Shown here in pieces: positions 20,240-32,035 of a stretch of 64,000 nucleotides of DNA (positions within the stretch are counted from its first letter, which is position 1; every line of letters begins with the position of its first letter). Both the position numbers and the translations under genes were made by a program. The DNA is taken from contig CP136063.1 in NCBI GenBank assembly GCA_032622095.1, positions 77,663,980 through 77,727,979 of the forward strand, written 5' to 3'. Source of the DNA: Siphonodentalium dalli. Its lineage: Eukaryota; Mollusca; Scaphopoda; Gadilida; Siphonodentaliidae. Below the pieces are notes generated by a model, which saw only the letters and a program-made list of their open reading frames with translations, was not told the origin of the DNA and did no database searches.

Positions 20240-21010
20240 CAGTACACATGTACATATATAGGTTATTCGTTCAGCCGCTAAATTATTTCAAGCAAATAAA
20301 TTAAACTGAGAAAATGTGTTCAATGATAGCAGAGTCCTTTACAACACGTTTCTACAATCATCCTTGTCACGTATATCATGCTTCAAAATTCAAGAACATA
20401 TCGGACTCGTATATCAGCTTATTTGAATAATATGGTTTGTCGAATATGTCATTTCAGTACGAGACGAGACGGATTTGAGTACATCTCATTCCGGAAACGA
20501 AGAGTCGTTCTTTTTAAATCGATTCGGACACATATACCCGCGATATTTACTTTAGTTATAATTAGAAGAGAATTCAGCAACATAGCTGGATGGTTGTCGG
20601 TCACAAAGAAGCATTGTCGTATATTTTTCGATATAAACTTGGTCTGGGCAGAATATACAGCATCTGGACAAACTATTGTTCGATCGGTCCAGAAACATGC
20701 CTATATGAGTGTATATGAGCAAGGTCATAATCAAACAGTCAATGTGTCAAGGACACGGTCGCACGTGAAATTGGACCCGCCCATATTGTTCCCGGATCAA
20801 AGTAGGCCTACATACCAATTTTGAATCGGATCAGTTTTCGAGTCTATAACACACATACATACTAGTGTTTGGGAGCGAAACTGTACCAGTACACATGGAC
20901 ATATACAGGTTATTCATTCAGCCGCTAAATTCTTTTAAGCAAATAAATTCGACTGAGAAAATGTGTTCAATGATAGCAGAGTCCTTTACAACACGTTTCT
21001 ACAATCATGC
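20240..21010 (+). repeat. Direct repeat pair (about 120 bp, 630 bp apart)
   Basis: The block from the CAGTACACATG stretch through TTTACAACACGTTTCTACAATCAT occurs at about 20,235-20,360 and again at about 20,885-21,008 with few differences. Both copies precede the dispersed repeat annotated at 20,691 and 21,049, so a larger unit was duplicated. Confidence 0.7.
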
Positions 21011-21354
21011 ATGCGACCCCATCGGTGCGGGACAATCAGCCCCTTGTCAAGCGTATATGAGCGAGGTCACAGTCAAGGTCAATGACACGGTCGCACGTGA
21101 AATTGGACCCGCCCATTTTGTTCCCGGATCAAAGTAGGCCTACATACCAAATTTGAGTCGGGTCGGTCGAGCAGTTTTCCAGTCTGTAACACATACAAAC
21201 ATAAACACATATAGACAGAAGTTCCAAAATATATAATAGACTAGCAGGTTAGCCCACCACTGGCGGCATTCGTCCCATGGCTTTGTTCGAAAAAGCAATT
21301 GCAACAGGTTCCGAGACACTTGTGCTGCATTTGTACCAAATGTCGTCAGAAACA

Positions 21355-21536
21355 TGACATTTTTAAAATTATTTTGTTTTTATTTATTTTTGTTTTTTAT
21401 TTTTTAATATGAATTTAATGTTTTTTAAATTTAATATATTTTTTTCTGAATTGTTTTTTTTATTTTTAAATTTTTTTATTTTAAATTGTTTTAATTAATT
21501 TTTTTGTTTCTGGCTGAAAAATTTACCCGTAGAAAT
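21355..21536. repeat. T-rich low-complexity tract
   Basis: About 180 bp composed almost wholly of T and A in runs of T2-T9. No gene. Confidence 0.8.
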
Positions 21537-21540
21537 CCCC

Positions 21541-21838
21541 CCTTCCTAGGAACGACAGACAACGCTCGAGCGATAACATTGCATTGAATTGAAAACAAAC
21601 GCTTCCCGTCGTGAAATGTCTCTGCATAATATTTCGAGCGACAGGCTACAGACTCCCGTCATACAGATAAGTAGATAGCGAATACCCGTACCCCTTCCTA
21701 GGAACGACAGACAACGATCGAGCGATAACATTGCATTGAATTTAAAACAAACGCTTCCCGTCGTGAAATGTCTCTGCATAATATTTCGAGCGACAGGCTA
21801 CAGACTCCCGTCATACAGATAAGTAGATAGCGAAAACG
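21541..21838. repeat. Tandem duplication, two 152-bp units
   Basis: CCTTCCTAGGAACGACAG starts at 21,541 and again at 21,693. The two units are nearly identical to the AAGTAGATAGCGAA end, so this is a recent tandem duplication. Confidence 0.85.
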
Positions 21839-22530
21839 ACGCTCTTTATATAGACACTGTGGAAAACGAACGCTCTTTTTATATCAACGCTATTAACCCC
21901 CCGAGGTGCCGATTGCGGTGATTTGGGATTGGAGAAACGGTGCTCTGAGCTTCTCCAAAACGCGATCACGCCGTATCGGTGGGATTTTACACTTATATAC
22001 GAAATTTGAGCTCAATCTGAACACGCGTTTTGGATTCCATGAAGTACCCACATACACATATATACACATATATACACACATATATATATACGTAGTTCTC
22101 AAATTATATAGTAGATTATCTGATGTGCCCGACTTCGTCCGGACTATTTAGGGATTTCTTTGCCAAAAACATGCCTATATAAGCGTATATGGGCGAGGTC
22201 AAGGTCAAGGCCAAGGACACGGTCGCAAGTGAAATTGGACCCGCCCATATTGTGCCCGGGATCAAAGTAGGCCTAGTTACCAAATTTGAGTCGGATAGGT
22301 CGAGGTCCAGAAACATGCCTATATGAGCGAGTCAATGTCAAGGACACGGTTATAGTATTACCACTTTTACGCCATTTATGTTTGTTCTATTATTGAAAGT
22401 ATAAGAGCGGATACAATATAGTTAAAAAAACGCCATACTAGTGTGCCCTAAATAAAGTTTGTGTTTCTTTAATTTCTGCTTCACGTTCAAGTTCGCGTTC
22501 AAGTCTGGAACAGCATGTATATAGCATATA

Positions 22531-23637
22531 CGAGGGTGTCACCCCCCCCCCCCTTTCGGTACGCGGGATTCAGGGTGTTTTGAAGCCGTACGCGGGATTC
22601 ATACCCCCGAATTAACTGGTATTCGGGTTCAAGCAAAACATCTTGGACGCAGGTTTTGATGGTGCAAAGTAATATTTTGTGCTAGTTATCTGTATGAATG
22701 GGTGGGTAGAATAGCTTCTTGGGCATATTCGACCACCATGCGGCCCATGCCATCATAAACATGCTAAAAATGCTTGACGCCAGTCTAGATGCTAAGATTT
22801 TGCGATTTTCTTGTTCAGATTACCTAAATTTTCGCACACCGGGCCGAACCATGGTCGGCCCGGTGTGTCATTGTCTCTCCCCTGTGGCCAATACAAAAAT
22901 GCTAATAAGTTTAACAATATTTTACTACATTTGGTCAAACTTGTGGTCATCAGTTGGAGAATTTTCCAACCTGAGGGGGAGTATGAGGTTTGAAATTTCC
23001 AACACTATAGGAAAGCTTTAGTTGAGGCCAGTCTGGATGCTAGGATTTGCGATTTTCTTGTTCAAATTTCAAATTTTTCTCACACCGGCCGAACAACGAT
23101 GGTCAGCTCGGTGTGTCGTGGTCTCTTGCCCGTAGCCGTGTGCATTTGTATGGAGTTAGACCACTAGATGTTAGGATTTATGCAATGTTTCAGGTTAAAA
23201 TATCTGAATTTTCTCATACCGGGAATATAGAACCATGGTTTATGAAGATATAGGATATTAGGCCTAAACACTGATGTGCAAGGGGGGGGGTGCAAATGGA
23301 ATTATGCAAAACTTGTGTTCGGTCTGATTCTGACTCAAGGAGGGGGGGTGCAGTTGGAATTTCCCAACACCCCCAACGAAAACCCTCTAGCCACGTCCCT
23401 GATCATAAAGTATCATTAATGGTATCATAACGGCCCTGATCATAAAGTATCATTAATGGTATCATAACGGTTTCATAACGCGACCGGCATCATAATGTGT
23501 CTATGTAACTTCTATGTATTATTTCTTAACATGTATTCAGGATTCACCCCCCAAAATTAACTCATATTCAGGATTCACCCCACAAAATGAACTGGTATTC
23601 AGGATTCAGGGGGAAGGGGGGGGGGGTGATACCCTCA
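22531..23637. mobile_element. Inverted-repeat element with poly-C ends and TATA duplication
   Basis: The left end CGAGGGTGTCACC followed by a C-run mirrors the right end (revcomp TGAGGGTATCACC followed by a C-run). TATA flanks both sides (22527-22530 and 23638-23641). The 1.1-kb interior holds two to three diverged repeats of a CACCGGGCCGAACC-centred block (near 22,780, 23,026 and 23,153) and a 36-bp tandem pair at 23,397-23,469. No transposase is present. Confidence 0.55.
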
Positions 23638-23641
23638 TATA

Positions 23642-24684
23642 CTTAAAGATGTATTCAGGGTTATTGATATCGTGTAAACACTCTTGCTTAATAAGCACCA
23701 TAATGCATAACACACGTTCTCGTTGGGGCAATAATCAGTCAAGTCTAGAATTCATGTTATTTAGTGGAATACTTGAGGGACAATTGACAGAACAAATTAT
23801 ATTTTTTATTTTTATATTTTGTTTTGGATAATTTTATAACCTATGAAATTGTGTCGACTCTGCTTATAGTAAAACTGTTCAGCGACACAAAGCTAGTGGC
23901 GTTCCCAGAAGTAGACTTTATAGAATATATTGGTGCCTTATCTAGAGGTATCGAACCCTGAATACATCTTTTAATTAATCCGCCATCCGTATGTTTATAT
24001 ACTTGTTCATAATTTTGTTGTTATATTATTTGTTATTGTAGAAATAAAAAATCAATAAATCAATCAAATAAACACTGATTGCATTGTTTCGATGTTGACA
24101 TTTTTTTAAAACGGTAGAGATTACCGGGCCCTTTTATGTTCTGCGGTGTCAAATTTTGCCCACATACCAGTCATAATTGTTGCATGCCGTCTGTCACAAG
24201 AGGTCGAAACTTTCAATTGAAGTGATCTGAAATCAATAGAAAGTTCCAAGCCAGTTGTTCGAGTCAGTAATAGACTCACAAAATGATGTGACGAAAATTG
24301 AAATATCCTCTCCTCGAAACATAAAACAACTTTGAGAGATCAATTGCTTCCAGGTGGGATATCAATACATGAACATTTTAACCCCAATTTACTGGACCGC
24401 GAACACTCGACGAAATTCACTGTCACAGCAAATGAACAAAGGCAAAATGACGCCATTGTGCACGATTACCTAGTAAGAAACCGATGAGCGCATTGGGCGT
24501 GCGATGCATGCATGGTTGCTATTATGAAGATGGTAGCACGGCTATTAGTTACCGCACGTATTGTCAAAAGGAATGTCGTCATGCAATGACTCGACTCGTG
24601 TCAGACTCGATCTCGTGATTATTGACCAGAGTTGGCAACTCATCGGCATCTCATCAGTACAACAGTACAACGCGTATCGGCAGA
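23642..24684. other. Upstream region of the PAN-like exon; no gene seen
   Basis: No coding signature. The stretch from about 24,420 is less AT-rich than its surroundings and would contain the promoter and 5' UTR of the exon at 24685, but no clear TATA box or other element could be assigned. Confidence 0.35.
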
Positions 24685-24997
24685 ATGTCAATTATTGTCG
24701 CCTTGTTCCTGGTTTTTGTGTTGTTTATTTTTGGCATGGCAGATGCTTCTGATTTCAAATTTAAAGGTTTGGAATGGATGAAAGACATGTATGGCCCTGG
24801 CGCGTTCGAAACTAAGACATCTACCACAAATAATACGGACATTATGTGTGCCAGGCTTTGTGAATCGAAGAGATGCGTGTCCTTTATCCACAACAGCGGA
24901 AGTAGAACATGTCATTTCTACTCTTGGCCGCTGACCCGTTACCGTGGTGACTATACGGCTCTTGTGGGGAGCGTCGCGTTCGCTGCAGTTTATGATG
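24685..24997 (+). CDS. First exon of a secreted PAN/apple-like protein
   Basis: ATG 24685 is chosen because it places a clean signal peptide at the N-terminus (hydrophobic core IIVALFLVFVLFIFG, likely cut after MADAS). An upstream in-frame ATG at 24622 would push the signal sequence inward. The exon then encodes a PAN/apple-like module with CARLCESKRC and a later CHFYSW, giving spaced cysteines typical of that fold. The exon ends at a strong donor, GATG|GTGAGT (24997/24998), leaving phase 1, and the reading soon after becomes non-coding. Codon use is richer in GC than the flanks. PAN modules bind proteins or sugars outside the cell. The remaining exons are not identified in this window, so the full architecture is unknown. 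Confidence 0.6.
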
Positions 24998-26270
24998 GTG
25001 AGTTCCCTCTATTCAGATCAGATACATGTACAGTCTCATAAATAATCCAGACTTTGTCTCATTTCTTTATACTACGTCTGAGGACACTGGCACTCTAACT
25101 GGTTTCAGGGATGAAGTGGGAATCCCTATTTTGTGAAAACTCATTAAAGACATATTATGTACTTGATCGGGTGCGTGAAACTGATCAGATAGTATCCAGG
25201 CGCTATGCCAACTGGAGCAATGTAGCATTCTACTAACATTGATCAAATCTGAAGCAAACCGACCATACCACTCCATAAAAAACATCGTCTGAACTACGGT
25301 CAATTGTAAATATTTACTACTCGATTCGGGACGCATCTATCAGCGATAAACTAACGAAAACAATTTCGCCACCGAGAGTCACTGCATTTAATTAATATAT
25401 TCAGAGTGACGGTATGTGTTGACAATGTGGATATAATATTTGTAAAAATTACTACTTTGAACAAGATTATTTTCCATTTATAGTTGATCACCCTACCCTA
25501 CCTTATATTAGAAGTTTGAACTCAATCGGTCCAGCCGTTTTCCCGGCCATAGCTAACAGACAAACAGACAGACAAACAAACAGAAGTCCCAAAATATATA
25601 TTGATTATAATTCCTCTATACAGTAATATACAAATATCCAAGATTTAAAATATGGGTGCTTCTGCGTATCTCACTCCAAGCACAGTATATTCAGGGGTGA
25701 GGTCTATTGAAAATCCACGTTTTTTTCTTTGAGTAACAGTTTTCTGTTGCAAATTGAAGCAGTACAGTTTTTTAAATGGAACATTAAAAAAAGAGATGAA
25801 GAACTAATTATCTTGAGTTCACACAGAAGGTACAAAGTTCTGTTTCCGACATTTTGCACTGGTTTTGAATTTGTATCAGTATATCATGGTTGATCTTAAA
25901 TTGGAAATTAATCAATCCTATATCTTCTGTAATATGATACAGATGTTTATAGATTTCACTCTAATTCAAACCACTAGTGGGTTTTCCTAGTAGTTTTGTC
26001 CATCGTTTTGGGTATGGTAGGCTGTTCAAACGAGTAATGTGGGATATAATGTTTTCAGGTTATTTCCCCTCATGCATGCTCTCCAGTGAGATGGTATTAA
26101 ATTTAAAAGTCCCTGGTAACATGCAAAAGGAGTGCGTAAATTATAGTTACGACAGAATGAACCATTGTCCAGGAATCCTGAGTGATCTATCATCAGATCC
26201 ATTTTAAAGAATATATTATTCTTTATCCACTCTTTATTAAACTAACATATGCCTGTCCACTAAGATATGT
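24998..26270. other. Probable intron of the PAN-like gene; repeat tail inside
   Basis: No further PAN-type exon was recognised. A LINE/SINE-type tail with ACAGACAAACAGACAGAC lies at about 25,490-25,600. Otherwise nothing is supported. Confidence 0.35.
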
Positions 26271-26274
26271 TTAT

Positions 26275-27660
26275 TTAAATGAATCGGTTGAGATAGGATA
26301 TCTCCTGGGATGTGCTGAGATTTTGGTCCAGTAGACTCCAAGCGTATAAGATACCTTTCCAAAAAGGGTTTACATTTTCCTTAAAACATTTAAACATGTG
26401 AAGATGCCATATTTCATTGCCACCAAATGGCTCAAAATCATCCATGATAATACTTTTCCAGCTTGCCGTGTTGGATGGATCAAGTAATTTGTTCACAAAG
26501 CATTCGGGAAAGAATCTACATGGGGAAACTTCAAACCACCATTTCAATACGATTTATAACAACTTTGCGTTTGGTTTTACCATTCTTTCCCGACCACAGA
26601 AAGCGAGAGAAAGCTTGCTGTATTTTATCAGTGATACCTCTGGGCGGGGGAGGTAGTGCTGGCAACATGAAGTGCTAGGGTCTTTATTACAATGTTTTCC
26701 AATAGGAGATAACTGCCTGAATGACAAGTTATTCAGCAGATATTCCATATTTTGCAATTTCGTCCGGTAGTTGTTTTCAATATAGTTTTCATTTAACAGT
26801 TTTCGGCACAGCCCCGTTTCGATCCAATCCATAATACTAGTGTTTTTTTCAAAATAAGCCTTTAGACCTGATATTTGTGAGAAATTTCGAACTGTATTAA
26901 GGGCTTCATTCAATGATTGTGAGTCATCCCCAAATGATCACATCATCTGCATATTGTCATATTACGAATTCCGATCCATTGAGTTGTATGCATTTTATGT
27001 CTGGGTTGTGTATAATTGATGCACTAAGAGTCCCTACTGCCAGGATGAACAGATACCATGATACATGCACCCTGTCTCACACCCGTGTGTATATCTAATC
27101 TATCTGACAAGTTCCCATTGTTAATAATATAACTGAAACTGTCTGTATAGAAGGTTTTTGACCAACTAATAATATCTGGTCCGAATTTAACAGTTTTCGG
27201 CACAGCCCCGTTTCGATCCAATCCATAATACTAGTGTTTTTTTCAAAATAAGCCTTTAGACCTGATATTTGTGAGAAATTTCGAACTGTATTAAGGGCTT
27301 CATTCAATGATTGTGAGTCATCCCCAAATGATCACATCATCTGCATATTGTCATATTACGAATTCCGATCCATTGAGTTGTATGCATTTTATGTCTGCAC
27401 TAAGAGTCCCTACTGCCAGGATGAACAGATACCATGATACATGCACCCTGTCTCACACCCGTGTGTATATCTAATCTATCTGACAAGTTCCCATTGTTAA
27501 TAATATAACTGAAACTGTCTGTATAGAAGGTTTTTGACCAACTAATAATATCTGGTCCGAATTTAAAGAATTTCAAACATTTCTCCATATAACTCAATTC
27601 CGAAGAACCAAATGCGTTTTCGAAATCGATGATAGTTAGTAAGCCAGTATATTGTTCTGT
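26275..27660 (-). pseudogene. L1-like LINE ORF2 remnant
   Basis: Reading the minus strand in several frames from 27,660 down gives an IDFENAF block (RT palm A; the usual 'IDFEKAFD' is degraded), then IISWSKTFYTDSFSYIINNG, GVRQG, then DSQSLNEALNTVRNF and ISGLKAYFEKN, and a late WW..F segment (26275-26547). This order and wording fits L1/Tx1-type ORF2. The catalytic D-D pair lies in a frame-shifted stretch. Several frameshifts and a 394-bp internal tandem duplication destroy the frame. Confidence 0.75.
26791..27560. repeat. 394-bp tandem duplication inside the L1-like remnant
   Basis: ATTTAACAGTTTTCGGCACA occurs at 26,791 and 27,185 (offset 394), and similarity continues to about 27,560. The second copy lacks 18 nt (GGGTTGTGTATAATTGAT). 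Both breakpoints carry ATTTAA, suggesting duplication at short microhomology. Confidence 0.9.
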
Positions 27661-27904
27661 TCACATTTATCCATTAGGACGAAATGAGAATGGTTGATTC
27701 ACAAATATATGGTCCTGCTAGAAATGCTAATTGGGAGTCTGAGATTATTATGGCGTTTTTTTGTAACTATATTGTATCCGCTCTTATATATTCAATAATA
27801 GAACAAACATATGTGGCGAAAAGTGGTAAATTTCACTATATGTATTCAATATGTACACATGTTTATTATATATTGAACACATATGTATGAAATGTCGTTA
27901 TTTT

Positions 27905-28710
27905 CTGTAACTATATTGTAAATTTGACACATCTATATGTTATAAATTGCAAACATATATGGATGCTGATGAAAATTTGCATATGTTTGTAGTCAGAATA
28001 GCACACCCATATGAGAGTCGCTATTTAGCAGCAGATGTCATTTTTTTGTAGTTTAGTCATCAATTTGTTTAATTATTGAAAGCACATGTCCTCGTTTATA
28101 ATACATATCTGCTGCTTTTGCACACATGACTGCTGCTCTTAAACGGTGGGGAAAATATATTGTATCTTTGAACACAACCAGCTCACCAATAAAAGGTGTG
28201 CACCTTTATATTAGAAATCGTCATCTATCCGTTTTACATTTTATAATGCCCATATATTACCCCAAAATGAAACGTGCGTAATTTATATTCTATAAAACGC
28301 CCCTATATATTTTCACATTAAACACATGGCTGAGTCTGTTAATTAACTATGTTATATATTTGACACATATATATGTTATAAATTGCAAACATGTATGGAC
28401 ATTGACAGAAGTTTGCATTTGTATGTAGTAAGAATACCACATACATATGACAGTCGCTATTTAGCAACAGACAACATTTTATTGTATTTTAGTTATCATT
28501 TTATTTAATTATTGAAAGCAAATGTCACCATTTACACCTTCAAATATGGGGAAATGAAGCCTTATAAATGTCTTGTATTTTTGAGCACATGTGCGTCTTT
28601 GCGATAAAAGGAGTACACCTTTATGTTATAAACCGTCACCTATCACTTACATTTTAGAAAATATAATGTGTTAGCGCAAATTAAAGGGTGTGTAATATAT
28701 ATTCAATATT
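27905..28710. repeat. Diverged tandem pair, about 437-bp unit
   Basis: TATGTTATAAATTGCAAACAT occurs near 27,938 and 28,375. The following GTCGCTATTTAGCARCAGA and TTTAATTATTGAAAGCA blocks repeat in the same order. Rich in TATA and CATATA words; non-coding. Confidence 0.7.
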
Positions 28711-28812
28711 GCACACACAAATGACAGGCGTTAAAATGCGCGGAGCTCTATTTATATTCAATATTGGACACAAATACGACGGGCGTTAAAATGCGCGGAG
28801 CTCTATTTATAT
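28711..28812. repeat. Short tandem pair with GGCGTTAAAATGCGCGGAGC
   Basis: Two copies of a roughly 56-bp unit, each holding GGCGTTAAAATGCGCGGAGC followed by TCTATTTATATT. From 28,813 to 29,243 nothing further is recognised. Confidence 0.8.
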
Positions 28813-29247
28813 TGTATCCTAACATTCGTCTTATAGGAAAACTAGTGTTAGGATTGAAAATATATTGCACTGGGTCGTGTTCACGTCGTATCGACATATT
28901 TATTTGTTGTATCCGAGGGGCCGAAATGCATTTGGTCGAGACAGCGAAACTACAAGGCAGAGTTCAGTCCCCCTGCACTATCAGCGTAGGTGGCGCTAAA
29001 AATATGCAGTTTGCTAAATTCCGTTAGGGTTATCCGAAGTCGACTGAGGAATTTACAGACAACTTCTTAACTTCTTAACTTTCTTTCCATCCTTGTATCA
29101 TATATCTTCAATAACAACAACATCGTCAATCATGATGGCGGCAGTTCTGATTAATGGAGTGGACATTGGTGGAGTTTGTGATACATTCCATATTCATATA
29201 TTGTCATGGCGTTTCCGCATCACATTGGTTATTTCGAGGACTATTAA

Positions 29248-29741
29248 AGGCACGTGCGGCCTTAGTTGTCGAAAATATTCATATTTGTTCCAATCACCGT
29301 AAACAGAAAAACATTAAAACGCATACAGTTTCATTCATATATACCATGACCATCGCGTAAACAGCATGTTATCATAAAGATTTACTATATTTTACCTAAG
29401 CAAGAGCCTGATTGTCTTACAGAAGACAGCACGATGCTGCTGGCTAATCACACACAAATGACATAAACGCTCTTTATTCGTTCCATATCAGGAATTCACC
29501 AACAAAGAACGCTCTTTATGTTTACCATCATAATATAAACAAACACCAGAAAAGTAACTTTTTATGCTTTTGTTTACATAACAATGGTCAAATATATGAC
29601 AATAACATACTGTTTATGCGATATTTCTTATTTGTATACGGACAAAGTCTGTCTACATTTTGTTGTTCCTCCTGTTTGTGGCGGTTTTTGACGGGTGGAA
29701 ATATTTTCACAGGATACCCACCGCCAAGGCCAACCGTACCT
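29248..29741 (+). mobile_element. TTAA-flanked MITE (piggyBac-like), copy 3
   Basis: A 494-bp full-length relative of the two copies near 0.7-1.7 kb. It has the same ends (AGGCACGTG...CGTACCT) and TTAA at 29244-29247 and 29742-29745. It confirms the element's boundaries independently. Confidence 0.85.
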
Positions 29742-29928
29742 TTAAAGTAAACAAGCCTGAGTGGAAAATGTTAAATTTCAGGTAGGCCTAATATTTTTGC
29801 CGAAATGTGTTAATTTAACCCAATATTTATTGGAGTCCAAAATAAAGGTTTATGTTCACACGAACATGACAATTGGAAATTATTCCCTATTCCTTATTGC
29901 TTATTTTAAAAAATGTCGCTTTCGACCG

Positions 29929-30990
29929 ATTTGACGTCATGGGTGGGTGGCCCGCCCCAAATACCACCTAGAAACACCCGGACCCCCCACCCATCACCCT
30001 CAGGGGGTGCAACCCCGAGGGGGTGAAAATGGGGTATGGACCATTTTCGAGAACGGTAAGGATTTCGATCAATTTGACGGCATGGGTGGATGGCCCGCCC
30101 CAAATACCACCTAGAAACACCCCGACCCCCACCCATCACCCCCGGGGGGTGCCACCCCGAGGGGGTGAAAATGGGGTATGGACCATTTTCGAAAACGGTA
30201 AGGATTTCGACCAATTTGACGGCATGGGTGGGTGGCCTGCCCCAAATACCACCTAGAAACACCCCGACCCCCCACCCATCACCCCCTGGGGGTGCCACCC
30301 CGAGGGGGTGAAAATGGGGTATGGACCATTTTCGAGAACGGTAAGGATTTTCGACCGATTTGACGGCATGGGTGGGTGGCCCGCCCCAAATACCACCTAA
30401 AAACACCCCGACCCCCTCCACCCATCACCCGGGGGGGGGTGCCACCCGAGGGTGTGAAAATGGGGTATGTACCATTTTCGAGAACGGTAAGAATTTCGAC
30501 CGATTTGATGGCATGGGTGGGTGGCCCGCCTCAAATACCACCTAGAAACACCCGGACCCCCCCCACCCATCACCCCCGGGGGTGCCACCCCGAGGGGGTG
30601 AAAATGGGGTATGGACCATTTTCGAGAACGGTAAGGATTTCGACCAATTTGACTGCATGGGTGGGTGGCCCGCCCCAAATACCACCTAGAAACACCGACC
30701 CCCCACCCATCACCCCGGGGGGGTGCCACCCTGAGGGGGTGAAAATGGGGTATGGACCATTTTCGAGAACGGTAAGGATTTCGACCAATTTGACTGCATG
30801 GGTGGGTGGCCCGCCCCAAATACCACCTAGAAACACCCGACCCCCCACCCATCACCCGGGGGGGGGGGTGCCACCCCGAGGGTGTGAAAATGGGGTATGG
30901 ACCATTTTCGAGAACGGTAAGGATTTCGACCGATTTGACGGCATGGATGGGTGGCCCGCCCCAAATACCACATAGAAACACTCCGACCCC
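29929..30990. repeat. GC-rich tandem repeat, about 143-bp unit, 7-8 copies
   Basis: CATGGGTGGGTGGCCCGCC recurs at about 29,938, 30,081, 30,223, 30,367, 30,512, 30,656, 30,797 and 30,942 (spacing 141-145). The unit holds long C and G runs, far more GC-rich than the flanks. Long open frames on both strands come from repetition of a near-multiple-of-3 unit and are not genes. Confidence 0.95.
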
Positions 30991-31161
30991 CCGTTTAATT
31001 AGTCTGAAAAAAACTGTCAGATCACATGATAATCCACTTCATGACACAGTAGTTGCAAGTTTTTCTTGAATCGCTAAATGTCATATATAGCACACTCGTA
31101 TGGACTATGGCCGGTCTATGTCCTATTATGCTTTGCCAGACTCCGCATATGACTGAATTCT

Positions 31162-31190
31162 TCGGGGTGTTTCTAGGTGGTATTTGGGGC
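31162..31190 (-). repeat. Isolated inverted fragment of the 143-bp repeat
   Basis: CGGGGTGTTTCTAGGTGGTA within this stretch is the reverse complement of the CCACCTAGAAACACCCCG part of the array, lying about 170 bp outside it. Confidence 0.8.
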
Positions 31191-31229
31191 AACAGCGAAG
31201 TATACTATTAAGTATCTAGATTTCCAATG

Positions 31230-31285
31230 TTGAAGATCCCCCGGAGATACCCGAATCGGCTCGGCAATATTCGGGGGATCTTCAA
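31230..31285. repeat. Perfect 14-bp inverted repeat (hairpin)
   Basis: TTGAAGATCCCCCG (31230-31243) is exactly complementary to CGGGGGATCTTCAA (31272-31285) with a 28-nt spacer. Confidence 0.9.
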
Positions 31286-31585
31286 AATCGAAGATCAGCG
31301 TCCTTGCAACATTTTAAGAGGATAAAAACTATAATTCATGGTATATTAATTATGTTAGAAATTAAAAATGTTAAATTGGTAGAAGTTTTTAAAATCTATT
31401 TTTCCGAACACAAATTCAACAAACATACAGATTATATCTAACAAAAAGATATGGGTACCGGGTATGTGTACTGAACACTGGAGAATGATGAACAATAAAG
31501 ACATACTCACATTTCTTCAGTTTTATTAAGAGTTTTGGCTTGGACGCAGTTGTTTACAAATGGTAGATTTCATTGCTCAGCAAAG

Positions 31586-31801
31586 CTATTTGGGAACTGA
31601 ATTTGATGGGTCAAGATAATGTTCACTCAAGCCTGCTGGGATTATGACCAGCCGGTGCTGTACTTTATCCTGACTCAGGATGATTGGTGACCTAGTTTCT
31701 GGGCTATGGGGAACACCAGATTGGGTATTGCACAGTTCTTTTGTCAAGAGATTCACAACACACCACTGTCCACAGATATTAACATTTAACAGCCACCTCA
31801 C
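31586..31801 (-). CDS. Possible terminal exon of an unknown gene
   Basis: A 71-codon open stretch with protein-like composition (KELCNTQSGVPHSPETRSP ... LSEHYLDPSNSVPK). The interval begins at a GTG, not a real start. Upstream on the minus strand is a plausible acceptor (GCTTGTAG|TG). About 60 nt after the stop, AATAAA can be read on the minus strand (plus-strand TTTATT near 31,523). I do not recognise the protein and it may be a chance frame or part of an old transposon. Confidence 0.3.
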   Translation of the reverse strand: MRWLLNVNICGQWCVVNLLTKELCNTQSGVPHSPETRSPIILSQDKVQHRLVIIPAGLSEHYLDPSNSVPK

Positions 31802-32035
31802 TACAAGCGATGTCGGGTAACTTACTCAATTATTTGTAAACAATTGGTTTCTAGTAATTTTTATCAAAGAATGCTTGATAAATATGAATATTATTTTATT
31901 GTTCATCATTCTTCTCAGTGTTTGAACAGTAGACATTGCCATATTTTTTCTTTGGTATGGACTTTGAGTTTATTGATTTTGGGTTAAAAAAAATACATAT
32001 AAATTTCACATTTAGTATTTCTAACATATTCCACC

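Larger units (their letters stand above)
20691..22355 (+). repeat. Dispersed repeat tail family, three copies and a fragment
   Basis: A unit running from ACATGCCTATATGAG through GACACGGTCGCA, GAAATTGGACCCGCCCAT, ATCAAAGTAGGCCTA and AAATTTGAGTCGG occurs at about 20,691-20,860, 21,049-21,240 and 22,165-22,310, with a short piece at 22,311-22,355. The 'track the query, then a run of ACA-rich words' ending resembles 3' tails of RTE-type LINEs and their SINEs, but no protein is left. A distant relative (GGTCCAGCCGTTTTCCC then ACAGACAAACAGAC) lies at 25,500-25,600. Confidence 0.6.

Noticed and set aside
20378-20824. 148-codon plus-strand ORF
   Set aside because: It runs into the dispersed repeat tail shared by two other loci, with no domain and no coding composition.
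21906-22151. 81-codon ORF ending in TYIHIYTHIYIY
   Set aside because: The end is a translated TATACACA microsatellite, and the start lies in a dispersed repeat.
29906-31069. Long proline/glycine-rich ORFs on both strands
   Set aside because: They follow the 143-bp tandem repeat exactly and are open on both strands because the unit length is close to a multiple of 3. No domain or independent coding evidence.
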